From the NCBI GenBank assembly GCA_022559845.1, contig CM040118.1, positions 158,120,331-158,184,330 of the forward strand: a DNA stretch of 64,000 bases. Direction: 5' to 3'. The notes below the pieces were generated by a model. The model worked only from the letters and a program-made list of their open reading frames with translations. It had not been told where the DNA came from and did no database searches. Position 1 is the first letter of the stretch, and each line of letters opens with the position of its first letter. Position numbers and translations under genes: made by a program. Below are positions 11,771 to 24,849 of this stretch, piece after piece. Origin of the DNA: Amorphophallus konjac. Its lineage: Eukaryota > Streptophyta > Magnoliopsida > Alismatales > Araceae.

Positions 11771-14177
11771 TATTTTTGATGAATTTCAAGTTTGTTAAGT
11801 TTATGTTGAGGGTTTTGAAGCCATTTGAGGCCAATTATTTGTTAAATTGAAGTCCAGAACCCTCCAAGAATGACGTGATAGGCCAGTGTGAGGTTCCTAC
11901 TCAAGCACAGGTATAATTGGGTTCAGAATGAGTATTTTGTTATGGTTTATTCATTATTAATCTGTCCAAAATTGGACATCATCTCCCCTGAACCTGAAGA
12001 GTTGCAGGGGATAAGCGGGGTCATGCTCACCTATGGAACAAGCCCCTAAACCGCCGGTCTACATGAAGGCAGCCAGCAAACCCCATTGGATAGGATACCC
12101 CGAGGACTAGCCTGCTAGGGGCACCAAGGTTGCATAGGGGGAAGAAACCGAGAGATGAAGCCATTGACGATGGGAACCGCACCCCGAGGGCTAGCCTGCA
12201 AAGGGTGGATGACCCACAGTGTATGACTTATCCCTTAGAGGAACTGACCATTGGGAGAATGGGACTCCGAGGGCTAGCCTACAAGGAGCACACATCCCCC
12301 CGATCTCGATCGGGTCTTAATTTGTTGGGGCTGAGTTCGTTGAACCAGGACCCCTATCATTGTCTGCAATGGCTTCGAGGAAGCACCTACCATCGAGAGA
12401 TAGAGCCCCCCGGTCGCCCAACAACTTCAAGAAGCAGCAGGGGGATATCCCCCTCCCCGGGTGATCAAAACGGCGGGAAACCTCAGAACAGTTTGGATGA
12501 TCGTGATGCACAGATGCAGTAAATGCATAAACGAGACGGGCTCGTTGCAGGGGCATATGCTCGAACAATTGGAAAGCAACGTGCAGGGGATGGACCCTGT
12601 ACATGGCGGAGAGACACACGCGCAGAAGCACGGCTCCATTCGAGGAGAGAAGGAGGTGCGAAAACCCTTGAATCAAACATAAAAATGATCGAAGGAAAAG
12701 CCCCCGGGGAGGGGTGTTTATGTAGCCCACGATGATTCAGGGCACACTATAGACCTCGGAGAAATCGGAATTAGAACTACGCAGAGAAGAACTCCGACAC
12801 ACGCATTGGCATAGATAGAAAGGGGGGAGGCTGAGGATCATTCATTCAATCTATTCATTTGATCATTCACACGCGCATATATATTACCATCCCAGAAACG
12901 GGAATGGTTTAGCATTTACATGGTGAGAATACAGCGCCGGCAACATTGCTCAGCCGCCGTTCTACAATAGCGGGGGCAGAGGACGTGCATAGCACAACAA
13001 CAAGGGAAGAAAAAAAAAGAGAAAATCCCGTAGAAGGGGGAGGAGAATTGACTCATATCATCATCGCTCCTCCCCCCCTCGCTTACATTCGATGGGTGGA
13101 AGACTCAGAGGAGAAATCTGCGGAAAGCAGGAAAAGGATCAGCACCGGCACCCACCTGTTCAGAGAACAGGGTATCGTAGAGGAGGAAGACGACCGGCGG
13201 AAGCTCCTCCGAAGGAACCCTTCTCTCTCTCGGCTCCCTTTCTTTTCTTTCTTCCCGAAAACCCTCTTCTGTCTCCTCGTTCTTCTATCTTTTCTCAGTC
13301 GATCTCTCTCCCCTTCTCTGTGTATCCTTTTTTTCTTCTCTCGAAGAGCAGCCACCCATATAGGGGGCGGGTTCGAATCTTAATCCGGCGTGAGATTAGC
13401 GCGCCGGGAAGAAGCCTCAGCAAATTAGCGCGCCGGTCTTGGAGGGCGCTGGTTTAACGGGCACGCCGTATTAGCATTTTCCGCGCATTACAGGTTAGCC
13501 GATGAATCCGGGGATGATCCCGGAGGTCATCGTGAACATTTATCTCGCCAATGCCCATCGAAACCTTGACGAGGTGTTTTGTGAAGCCCCTCGGCTGACG
13601 TGCGGCCGTTCACGAGGCTCCAGATAGCTTTGGCTTAATTACGCAGGTTTTCTGCTAATACGGCCTGCGGCTTTGTGACTCGTGCTACTGGCTCGGTCTG
13701 GCTTGTACCCAAGCTCCTTAGGGGGTTGGATGACACCAGGGATAATTCTGCCTACGCTGGGCGATCATTCGGCCACTAACGGGCCCATCTTGTCAGGAAG
13801 CCATACCCGTGCCGGGTGATCGGGATCTTCTGCGGTCAGAGCTTTCGGTCCCCCGTCTCGGAGAGCCAGGGGGAAACTCCTTTGTCTTCAGGATAGCCTT
13901 TACATGTGGTGGGGGACCACCGGATAGACCATCGTCAGTGGATGCAGCACGACAAAGTCGATGCTGGTTCATTGGGTAGGCTTGGTCGCACTGCTGGTTG
14001 GTTGAGGATTCATCTCGGCTCTCCTGAGGTGAAGTCCCCACGTCCATACGGAATGACTCGAGGCTCTGGCAGCTTGAGAAATCCTCGATGTGTTGATCTT
14101 TATCGGCTCCCGTGCTTCGGTGGGCCGGGTCATTCGTCCTTATGGCTTGGTCACCGACGATCATATTTTAGGTGCCA

Positions 14178-14602
14178 ACAGGATCCACCGCCTCCCCGCT
14201 CGCCCTCGTCTTCGAACGGGATCAGTTTCTTCAAACCGATCGAGTAAGTGCTCTAAAACCTTGCTTATTGTGCTTGTCTTTCATTATTAGTTCTTAGTTT
14301 TGCTGGCTGTGAGAGTGAGTGCTCGATCCTCAAGCCCCGTTGCCTTGAGTGATCACCGTGGGAAGAGTGAAACCGGTGCCTTTGGCACTTGGTCGGCCCA
14401 TTGAATTGGGCTTCCACATCCATTGGGAATCAAGTCTTGGCCTTGCTGGCCCTCTAGCAGCAAGGGCCCAACCCCACATCCTCCACTTGGCATTGCCAAG
14501 TCACCCCGGGCTTGGGTGAGCGACGGGAGAGCGGTGGCCCAAAATTGGCCCTTTTGATTGTGAATGTGCTTGCTTACCTAAGTCTTAGGTTGTGTCACAT
14601 CA
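14178..14602 (+). repeat. E2 5' LTR, 5'-truncated remnant
   Basis: Matches the last 425 bp of the 3' LTR (about 59571-59993) closely, ending TGTGTCACATCA in both. Upstream of 14178 the similarity stops abruptly at GATCCACC. Confidence 0.9.
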
Positions 14603-14604
14603 AT

Positions 14605-14616
14605 TGGTATCAGAGC
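14605..14616 (+). other. E2 primer-binding site (initiator tRNA-Met)
   Basis: TGGTATCAGAGC, two bases after the LTR end at 14602. Confidence 0.95.
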
Positions 14617-14697
14617 AAGTCTTTGACTTGTCTCTATCAAGTCTAAGTCATAGGACCTTTGCATTGTGTGTCCAACATCATTTGCCCCTTGTCTTGC

Positions 14698-17600
14698 ATG
14701 TCCACCCGTAGTGGTGCTAGTTACCGATCCGATCCATCATCTTCAAATCCACCCATGGATCCCAATCCTCAACTCAATCAAGATGCTCCTAGGGAGGAAC
14801 CTCAAGGACAAATGAATAGGGTAGATGCTGCCCTTACAAACATTCTTGCCCAACTTGAGTCCCTTACCACTCGAATTGCTCGGCTAGAAGAGCATGAGTT
14901 CCACCCACGGAACAATGAGCCTAGAGTCCACCCTCCACATGTTGAGCCTCATAGGGAAGACCCTCATCCAAGGAATAATGAACCAAGAGTCCATCCACCA
15001 CATGGTGAATTGCATAGGAATGAGTTCCACCCAAGGAACAATGACCCAAGAGTCCACCCTCCACATGTTGAGCCTCATAGGGATGAGTTCCATCCAAGGA
15101 ACCATGGACCAAGAGCCCTTCATCCACATGCTGAAATTTATAGGGAGGACTTGGATCTTGACCCTTACCATGACCATGAGAGACCCCGCCACCATCCAAT
15201 TCATGAAAGGCGTCCACGGGACGACCCGGATGACCCTCTCTTAAGGATGATTAAAGTAGATGCCCCAAACTTTGATGGTTCCCATGAACCAAGTGTCTAC
15301 TTAGAATGGGAAACCGCCATGGACCAATACTTTGAGTGGTACCCTATGTCCGACCAAAGGAGGGTAAGGTTGGCCAAAATGTATCTCATCAAATTAGCCA
15401 AAACTTAATGGTTAAAACAAGAGGGTCTAAGAAGGATTAGGCGGGAAGAGCCTATTGATACTTGGGAGGGTATGAAGAACCAACTTAGGAACAAATACCT
15501 TCCCCAATCCTACCATCAAATGCTCTTAGATGAATGGCAAAGCCTCACCCAAGAGGGGAAGACCGTAGTTGAATACATTAAGAAGTTTGACTCCTATCTT
15601 TTGAAGTGTGGAGTTCATGAGGACCCGACCGTTACCTTGTCCCGCTTTAGGAATGGGCTCCAAAGTCACATCAAGAGAGAGCTTTTCATGAGAGATATTG
15701 ATAACCTTGAGCTAGCTTATCAAATAGCTAGGGATGTAGAAAGATTCTCTAGGATCCCTAGATTTGCTACTCCCCGACCGGTCGATCCCAAAAGCATGGG
15801 ACCACGACCCATTCCGGCCACTCCCATGAAAGCCGCTAATCTAAGTGGGAGTACCCCATTAAGGCCTTACAACCCTCCTCCCACCATCACTCCACACAAA
15901 CCCACCCCTAGTCACCCCCTCCCACGGAGGGAAGGCATTACCAAAGGCCCAAATGTAGGAACTACTTAGGGTAGCGGGCGTCAACAATGCTTTAGGTGTC
16001 AAGGGTTTGGCCGCTTTGCGGGGCAATGTCCATCCAAGGGATTATCTAGCTTGCGTATTGAGGAAGAAGCTCCACCCCAAATAGAACTTGAAGATGTCGT
16101 TGAGGACCATGAAGCCTCACTAGATTGGGAAGAGGAGTATGAAGCCCAATACCTAGAGTCGGGTCTAGATCACACCACTCCATCTACCAACTCTCATCTA
16201 GGAGTGATTAGATGCACCCTCACAAAACCCCAAGAAGAGGATTGGCGTCGAACTTCAATCTTTCACACCTTTGTCAAAATAGGGAGCCATTTAAGGAAAG
16301 TGATCTTAGATAGTGGGAGTTGTGTCAATGCCGTATCACCCGATACCGTCAAGCTTCTTGGGCTAGCTATCACCCCTCACCCAAGTCCATACCGGGTCTC
16401 ATGGATCAACAACAACTCCATCCCGGTCAACACTCAATGTCTTGTGCCCCTCACCTTCTCTTCATACCATGGTCAAATATGGTGTGACATCATACCCATG
16501 GAAGTAGGTAGCATCCTACTAGGAAGACCTTGGATTTATGATGTAGATGCCACCATCTTGGGTAGGAGCAACAAATGCACCTTTGAACATGAGGGTAAGA
16601 CTATCCGTCTTAACCCCTCCCCACCTCGTCCCATGACCAAGAGGGACACTCCCCCTCAAGGACAACACCCCACCACCATACAAGTCTCGGGGAACTCCAC
16701 CCCTCCAACCCCATCCCTCACCTAAACTCCCAAACAAAGTGGGACCTCGGGGTTGGCCAAGGGTCTTCATCTCATCACTAGGAAAGAACTTGAAGAGGAG
16801 ATAGTTCAAGGAGTACCACTATGTGTGGTGGTCATTTGCCTAGGAGAACCCACTTCTACCAATCCACATCCCATAGAAATCCAACAACTCCTAGAAGAAT
16901 TCCATGATGTGTTCCCAACGGAGCTCCCGGACCAACTCCCTCCCATGCGGGATGTGCAACATGCAATTGATCTAGTCCCGGGGGCCACTCTCCCAAACCT
17001 TCCTCATTATCGTCTCAATCCCACAGAACATGCCGAACTTCAGAGGCAAATAGAGGAACTCATTAGGAATGGCTTCATTCGCATTAGCAAAAGCCCATGT
17101 GCCGTCCCGGCCCTTCTAACTCCCAAGAAGGATGGGTCATGGCGAATGTGTGTGGATAGTAGGGCCATTAACAAAATCACCGTCAAGTATAGGTTTCCCA
17201 TCCCTAGGCTTGATGACATGCTTGATATGTTAGCCGGAGCCACCATTTTCTCCAAAATTGACCTTAAGAGTGGCTATCACCAAGTTAGGATAAGGCCCAG
17301 GGATGAGTGGAAAACGGCTTTCAAAACCAAAGATGGTCTCTTTGAATGGTTAGTCATGCCTTTTGGGCTTTCAAATGCCCCAAGTACTTTCATGCGTCTT
17401 ATGACGGAGGTCCTTAGGCCATTCATTGGGATCTTTCTAGTGGTCTACTTTGATGATATACTTATCTATAGTCAATCCCAAGAGGCCCACCTTGACCACC
17501 TTAGGCAAGTTTGTACCATCCTTCGACAAGAGAGCCTATTTGCCAACTTAGGAAAGTGCCACTTCATGACCACCTCCCTCACCTTCCTAGGATTTGTGGT

Positions 17601-17891
17601 GTCCACCAAAGGCGTCTCCATGGACCCCGACAAGGTCCAAGCTATTATTGATTGGCCGGAACCCCACACCCTTCATGAGGTCCGAAGTTTCCATGGATTG
17701 GCAACATTCTATAGGAGGTTTATTCATGGATTTAGCACTATCACTAGCCCAATCACCGATTGTCTCAAGAAGGGGACTTTTGTATGGACCAAATCAGCCT
17801 CTAAAGCCTTCCAAGAACTTAAGGAGAAGTTGACCCAAGTCCCGGTCCTATGCCTTCCTGATTTCTCTAAAGTCTTTGAAGTCACATGTGA
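14698..17891 (+). pseudogene. E2 gag-pol polyprotein, 5' part, broken
   Basis: Frame from Met at 14698 (MSTRSGASYR) through gag, protease and RT into RNase H, where E6 interrupts it just after the first RNase H aspartate (FEVTCD). Gag residues 67-150 are four tandem 21-residue repeats built on HPRNNEPRVHPPH, absent as a repeat from E3. The zinc knuckle near 15988 reads CFRCQGFGRFAGQC, with arginine in place of the zinc-binding histidine. The protease DSG is intact at 16309; RT has FDDILIYS at 17449. In-frame stops are at 15406 (where E3 has tyrosine), 15967 and 16723. All segments stay in one frame. Related to E3 over its whole length. Confidence 0.93.
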
Positions 17892-20772
17892 TGTTAGGGT
17901 GCTAGGCCCGGATACAGAGGGGGGGTGAATATATCCTGCTACGAATAATGCCCAAATAAAAAACTCAGATGCTAGGCAAGTTCCAGAATTAAGCTAATTC
18001 GATTGAACATAATAACAAGCAATAGGAGCGTGCCTATCCAAGCATCTAGTGGAAGCAAATCAAGCAATCAAACCACTGCTCAATAGATTTTTTAGGTGGT
18101 TCGGTCCTCCAGACCTACATCCACCCCTCACTCCCAACCGGAGTGAGGCTTCACTAGCAAATGCTAGAACCAAGCAGACTCAGTCTGTGAACAAGGTGCT
18201 GCCACACAGCTTGACCAGGGGAACAACCTCCCCTCTTCCACCCAACCGGAGGGACACCCCAAGTGACTCCCAGCCACTTGGAAACCAGAGACCGAAGTCT
18301 CTCTTCCTCCAGACCAGAGGGACCCCTGGACTTGCTAGCCACAAGCCCAGAACAGGAGACAAGTCTCCCTTCTCCTGAATCCACAGGAGGAACCCGATCC
18401 CCAGCAGGGCAATCGGAAGAACAAGGCTAACCAAAGAAACAAAAGAAAAAATAAAGAAACATAAAAAGCACAGCAACAAAAGCTGGAAATGAAACACAAG
18501 AGATGTAGCTCTTAATGAGTATAGTCGTTCTGGATTTGATCCACGAACAGACTGAACTGATCTTCAATAGACTCTCTCCTCCTCTTCTTTTCTTCCTCTT
18601 CTTTCTGCTTCTCTTTCTTCTCACTTCTCACGAGCACTATCTCTCTCTTTTCCTTCTTCTGCTCTCTTTTCTTCTTCTTCTCTATTCTCTGTATCGTGGA
18701 GGAACTCTCTGCTCTTCAGCTTTTCTCGATGGCTCTCTGCCTTTCGATCTTTCTCAGTCGATGGAGGAGACTCATATATATACCAGCAGCAGGCAGCTAG
18801 AGCTTATGCACTTTTCGATTCCCGCCCAAGCTTCAGTGGTCCACGTGTCAGCATTTCAGCCTCTAGGATCACGTGCAAGTCTTGATGGCCTCATCCATTA
18901 AACCTGTCAGAAAATTAGTTGAATAACCTGTCAGTTAATCAGTAGAAGACAGTATCAGCTTAAGGCAATGTTCAGACTTCATTCAGCGAGCAAGGCACAC
19001 ATAGACGGTTGTATAGACTTAGTTAGTTCAAGCCGCTAACAACGAGTGTATAGACTTAACGAAATAGTGAGTGTACTGACTTTAGTAAGTAGAGAGTGTA
19101 TAGACTTAGTTAGTTCAGTGCAATCCATAGCAATGTATAGACTTAGGCATTCTGTTCAAGATAAAACCAATGTACAGACTTCATGCTGTACAGACTTGAT
19201 GTTGATCAAAAGACCTTTGGACATCAGCCCAAGGCGTCAACGCTTCCATCGTGCAGCGTCGCCTCAGCTCCTCAAGCGAGATGCTCACGCCCTTGGCAAC
19301 TGGCCAATGCGTCAACGCATCCAGTGTCAGCGTCGACGCAGTGAACAAGACAGAAAGCGAAAGACGCACAATTGCATCTACGCAGTCAGCCAAGTGCGTC
19401 AACGCACTAAAAGCACAGAACCCATGAAGACAGACAGGATGTACAGACTTTGATGCTCAGAAACGATTGTATAGACTTTGCCTTAGAAACGAGTGTATGG
19501 ACTTTGAAATAGCAAATGAATAAGTATGTACACTGAGTCAAAGAGGCAGGCTATATAGACTTGGAGTTTAACATGCATGAAAACCAGTGTACAGACTTGC
19601 TGTCCTCACAGCTGACGACTCCAGTGTATAGATTTACTGAGGGAGTGACTGTACAGAGTTTGGAATGTTAGAGCCAATGAATAGACTTGTACAGTGCAGC
19701 GAGTGTACAGACTTTGAGTGTCAGGGCCAATGTATAGACTTGAACGTCCACTGTGGATGTATAGACTTGACGACCCTGAGCCAATGTGCAGACTTTGCAC
19801 TGTACAGACTTTAGGCTTTTATCGTTTGAGCAGTATGCAATGTACAGGCTTAGCGATGTATAGACTTGGCCAGTAAAACGTAGGGAAAGGTATGAATGTA
19901 TAGACTTGGCCAAGCGTAGGAAAAGATGTGGAGTGTACAGACTTGGTGAAACAAAGTCCAGTGTATAGACTTGGTAAAGTGAAGTCCAGTGTATAGACAT
20001 GAAGCTTGACAATCCAGAGTATAGACTTTGTCTTACAGCGTATAGACTTGATGAATGCATGAAGACATTGAATAAGACCCAGCAATGTGTAGACTCTACA
20101 GTGAATGCATGACCCAATGTATACACTTGATGCAATGCATGCCGATGTACATACTTCTAGAAATGATGCACTGTTGACGCTGTACAGACTTCAACACGGG
20201 GAAGACTCTAAATGAGACGTTGGCAGAGACAATGCATGAGACGGTGAAGGACCGATGTATAGACTTCACCAATACGAACAGGCTGCACAGTCCACTGTAT
20301 AGACTTGATGATATGAACTTCAGGAGCATATGACACGGATGTACAGACTTTGTTACCCAAACGAATGAATAGACTTTGCCACAGTCTAATGTATAGACTT
20401 GAAGAAACTGAACTGAAGAGTCGACGCATCAGCTCAAGGAGTTGACGCACTACTGTGTGGACAGAGACAAATATGACTGAAGGATCGACGCATCAGCACA
20501 ATGAGTTGACGCACTGCTGTGGAGAATGTGCAGACAGAGTGTAGACAGAATTAAATAGAGCATGTTATCTGACAGCCATGTGAACTCCATTCACTTACCT
20601 GATAAAACATGAATTAATCGAGCATATAAAAGAAAAGCATTATGATCAAAGAATGACTGAATAATAGCATGATGACACACACAGCAAGATGACTCACAGT
20701 GAATAACTCACTTCAAAGGCCAATCATCAAAACCACCATTAAAACCATCATCAAAACCACATGGGCACATCA
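17892..20772 (-). repeat. E6 3' LTR (2.9 kb) with motif array
   Basis: Starts TGTTAGGGTG and ends GGGCACATCA on the plus strand. A minus-strand TATA box (GGTATATATATGAG) lies near 18772-18785. From about 18970 to 20405 it is filled with dozens of copies of TGTAYAGACTT, the reverse complement of the E4 LTR motif AAGTCTRTACA. A second motif, GTCGACGCATCAG or GTTGACGCAC, recurs at about 19205-19400 and 20420-20515. Confidence 0.93.
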
Positions 20773-20786
20773 ATCTCCCCCTTTTT
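20773..20786 (-). other. E6 polypurine tract
   Basis: Minus-strand AAAAAGGGGGAGAT next to the 3' LTR. The same 14 bases precede the E4 3' LTR (46099-46112). Confidence 0.9.
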
Positions 20787-22993
20787 GATGATGGCAACAC
20801 TACATAGTGAGTCAATCTGATGACTCAAACTATTCTCCCCCTTTGACTTCATCAAAAAGAAAATAGTTTGAGAAATTAAAGTAACCAGCATGCTATAATT
20901 GAAAAACAATATCCCCCTTTGCCAAAAATCTCCCCCTTTGATATAGTCAAGATGAACCGTGGGAAGGTAAGAATGCAGATGCAGATGGAGATTACAAAAT
21001 GCAAGATCACAATTCTCCCCCTTTAAGTGGAATCTTATGAGATGAATGGGACGGAGATCATAGGGGCAAACAAGGACAAGTTCAGGTCAATGAGCAGAAG
21101 AGGTTCAATTAGAAGATTTTTAAAGAGGCTTCAACTACAAGAATTTCAGTCAGATTTTCAAGGAAATGTTATTCTCATAAATCCAAATCAGAATATTTCA
21201 AAGTCTTCCATTATAAGGGCTTATGAATGAATTTTATTGATCAGCATGGTTTAAACATGATGTATGCAGAGTTTATCAATAAAATTCTGTATTGATATCT
21301 AAAACCATGGTTTAATAAAAATGAACCAAGCCCTCATATTTATCTTGATAAAACTCCCTTTCTCTTACACAATCAAATTTATTGACTTCTTTCGGAATTA
21401 CGTGCATCAGTATTGAAATCAAGCAATTATGAAGTCATATGATTTTGTCTAGGGTTGAAGCAATTTAATTTTAGCATCAATATTCAGATATTTCACTTCG
21501 TTCGATAATTTTTCATGCTACAAATTTTACGAGCACTCTAGTTCAGTGCACACCTTGTAACTAGAGGATATACCTTGATCAGAGGCCAATATCCCTAAGC
21601 ACTTAGTGTGACTAACTGTCATACTTTATATGAACAGAGATAGCATTTACACATCATGACACACTGCAAATCATTTCTTGATGAGTGAGTTGTATTTCTT
21701 AGTGTGCATGCCATTGCTCTGCCTAAAATTCAATTATTCTTAATCAGAGTTAATTATGGTACCTCATGACACAGTCCTTTGGACATGTGTTTCTTAGTGA
21801 CCAAGGTCATTGCTCTAACAGAAAATACCCTTTAGACATTTTAGAAAAATTCATTTGCTTCAAATCAATAACAATTTCATGTACTTAACCAAATAAAGTC
21901 ATGTATTCAATAATGTAGATTTCAGAAGATTTTACAAGACACAGCATGGAACAGATGGTTAAGGTTTATTAAACATGATTCAGATATTTTTAAGAGATTT
22001 TAAAGCCAAACTCATTGAATACATTAAGCTTAAACCACATGAGTTATTTCAGTCATTCATAAAAATGTATAATAAAAGATTTCTAGTTCAAGAGTTTTTC
22101 AGATTTGTGATTGAGATAGTTCCATTGAAATCTTCATGACAGACTGATAGATTTCTGAAGCCAAATGATACCAATTGATAGGAGAGATTTTGAAGCTTAG
22201 TGTTTTCCGAGTATGATCAAGGTTTGTCAACAAAAATGATAAGAAGGGATATGCAATGAATTCTGACAAATGTATGCATTTGACAACCTATATGCAATGC
22301 ATTGACTCCCCCTAACAGCATGCATTCAGACAATCTTTTTGGCATTTTCAGTTTAAGGAAATGCAATGCACTATATGTATGCAAAAACTCAACACTGAAT
22401 GCTATGCAAGGACATGCAATTAACTCCCCCTGAAAACATACAATGTTTGCCATGAGACACTGAACATATGATTTTGATTCATGCACATTCAGACTGTCCT
22501 AACCAACAAAGTGACCCATGGTACTAGGCGGAGCACTTGGTCTAAAAGACCACCTCACACATAGTAAGAACCTCCAGACAGACTTCCCTGCCTTTTGGTA
22601 CCTTACCATTTATATACCATTGAGGTCATGCATGATAATTCAACATGCAGTCCTATATGCAATTCAGAATGTTCAGTGAGCTATTGCAACACACAAATTT
22701 CAAACAATATTCACATTCAGTTCAGATTTTCAGAAATTTCAGAGTGCATGATCAGAAAATAATGCAACTAGCAGATGATGAATGAATATGCAAGAATAGA
22801 TTTAATATGCATGCACTAGATGAAACTAAGATAAGGATATGCAAGAATACATCAAACCAGATATGCAATGAGTTTCAAAATGGGAAATGCAGAGAGATTA
22901 CCTGAAAATTTCAGAAGGGGTTTTTCTTTGAGTGCCTTGGTTTATTTCCCCCTTTTATTCCTCAGCTTCCAAGGCACACCTGTAGCAGACACA
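20787..22993 (-). other. E6 3' untranslated region without pol
   Basis: AT-rich, no credible frame on either strand. On the minus strand several AAAGGGGGAGA-like tracts occur: clustered at about 20780-21020 and singly near 22310 and 22425 (as AGGGGGAGT). They resemble the real polypurine tract and also the E4 region at 44607-46112. Confidence 0.7.
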
Positions 22994-24727
22994 TCATTTT
23001 GATGTAACAGGTACCCAAGAAACCTTGGGTCCTGGTTTAGCAGTGACACTCCTAGCAGGTTTTCTCAACAGATTTTTCGCATGTTTATCATCACAACACA
23101 TGATATGACAATTATACATGGAATGCCCTACCTGCCCACAATGATAACAAGAAATAACAGATGTCATGTTCTCCTTGTATATATCAGCATTGGCGTGAAC
23201 ATGGGGTGAGTGAACATGATTAATTCTGTTATTGACATGAAAATTTTTCTTTTCATAACCGGCCAGCCAACAGTTAACAGCTCTGTGGCCTGGCTTTCCA
23301 CATTCAAAACATACAGTGTGTTTGCTTCTAGAACCAAACTTCTTTCTATCAACAATATTTTTATTAACAGGGAAATTAACAAATCTAGAGTTAGTTTTCT
23401 TTCTCTGAGCATGCCAGCAGAAGGCAGCAATGTGACCAAACTTCCCACAGCAATAGCATTGAATTTTCTTTTCCTGATCAGTAGAATGTTTCCTAATATG
23501 ATTTCTAGGATACTTTCTAACAGTATTTTTCTTTTGTTTTTGAATCTTTTTCTGTTTCTTATCTGAATTTTCAGCCTTCTTAGCAGTGAATTGAAAAATA
23601 GAAGAACTAGATTGATTAGCTTGTTCAGAGCTTTTCATGAATATAGTTGACTTCTTCTTTTCATTCACTTTCTTATTAACATGCACATACCCAAGTCCTT
23701 CTTTCTAAAAATTCACTTTAGAACCAAGCAGCTTATTCAAATTGTCCTTTCCTTTAACGAATTTTGACAAAGACTTTTTCAGATCTTCAATCTCAGAATT
23801 CAATGAAGCAATACTCACTTCATACTTGGATAGCTCAGATTCACAAACAATCAGCTGTTGTTGCAAAGCATCATTCAGGTTCTTCAGAGTTTCATTTTCT
23901 TGTTGAACCATTATTTCAATGTTGTTCTCATTTTCCTTCACAATAGTTTTTCCTTTTTCAATTGACAACCATCTTTCAGAGAAGACAGTATTAAAAACCA
24001 TTAACTTTTTATTTTGAACTTTCAAGTAGACATTTTCTTCTTTTAAAGATTTGATTTGTTCTTTTTGAAAACTGTCATCAGAATCAAAATCATTAATCAT
24101 GTCTTCGAGAATGGCACATGTTTTGTAAGAATTATTTTCACCGATGAGTTTGTTTCTAATATTCTCATTTTCAGATTTCAACCTGTTTAACTCATCTTTT
24201 TCTTTAATCATATCAGATTTCAAGTTTTCATTTTCAGCTTTCAGACTTCAGACTTCAGAATTTTTCACTTTTCTTAATTTTCTCTTTTCTGATTTAACTC
24301 TTTCATATTTTTCCAGTAGATGCTCATGCATGGCAACTAAATCATCATGACTAATATCCTCGGTCTCAGAGTTTACCTGGGATGAGGACTCATCTGATTG
24401 ATCACTCCTTCTTGGCATGAGACATTCTTCTTCCTTTCCATTGTGGATGCGAAGCAATTCATCCAATATTTCCTTTGCCGAGCTACAACCTGAGAAAGAG
24501 GAAAAATCATCAGAACCGATTGCAACCTTCATTAGATTTAGAGCTCTCACATTATCGTCATTTTTCAACTTGTGAACATGAGTCCACTTGGACTTATCCT
24601 TAGGAAGTTCATGTGGACTGTGAGAGATAACCTTCCACAAGTGTGGATTAATAGAGTTAACATGCTTGTGCATACGATATAGCCAGAATTTAATATTTGA
24701 ACTACTGAATAGTGGAGGATGAGCCAT
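22994..24727 (-). pseudogene. E6 gag with three zinc knuckles, two stops
   Basis: Single minus-strand frame starting MAHPPLFSSSNIKFW at 24727. The N-terminal third resembles the copia gag fold (FWLYRM; a LWKVI stretch). The middle (about 24223-23705) is rich in K, E, L and N with heptad-like spacing, likely coiled coil. The C-terminal part carries CYCCGKFGHIAAFC, CFECGKPGHRAVNC and CYHCGQVGHSMYNC, three CX2CX4HX4C zinc knuckles; the E4 gag has one. It ends KVSWVP close to 22996. In-frame stops at 24248 and 23705 break it. A segment before the second stop aligns with E4 gag (VNF-KEGLGY), so the two gags are distant relatives. No pol follows. Confidence 0.85.
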
Positions 24728-24835
24728 GAGAACACAACAGATTAATGCAACAGGAATATTGATGCACTAAAAATAAATTAGCACCGAAAACCAGAGATCG
24801 AATCTGCAGGTCGCTGGACCTTGTATGCAGACACC

Positions 24836-24847
24836 GCTCTGATACCA
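24836..24847 (-). other. E6 primer-binding site (initiator tRNA-Met)
   Basis: Minus-strand TGGTATCAGAGC, two bases inside the LTR end at 24850. Confidence 0.95.
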
Positions 24848-24849
24848 AC

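Larger units (their letters stand above)
11008..14177. other. Outer-element non-coding sequence between E1 and E2
   Basis: No recognisable protein domain. It starts with the second TTTAT of the E1 duplication. It holds a leader-like block (11043-11155), GC-rich imperfect tandem repeats built on GGCGCG/TTAATC words (11465-11770 and again 13378-13480), an inverted repeat around a G15 tract (11696-11736), three spaced copies of CCGAGGGCTAGCCTRC (about 12098, 12183, 12268), and a minus-strand TATA-like TAATATATATGC near 12883. Such content suits a long LTR or untranslated region of a minus-strand element, possibly the TAT element whose pol lies at 61750-64000, but I could not find LTR ends. Frames at 12317-12730 and 13793-14164 are open but resemble nothing I know. 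Confidence 0.5.

Noticed and set aside
13793..14247. Overlapping frames on both strands (minus 13793-14164, plus 13906-14247)
   Set aside because: No recognisable domain; the minus frame has an SDRRRSRSP stretch but nothing else, and the plus frame runs into the E2 LTR remnant.
19606..20450. Overlapping frames with repeated QVYTL, KSIHW or SLYTG words, also at 27296-27735, 46791-47230 and 54628-55295
   Set aside because: Translations of the AAGTCTRTACA motif array inside LTRs; the frames are short, mutually overlapping and not conserved as protein.
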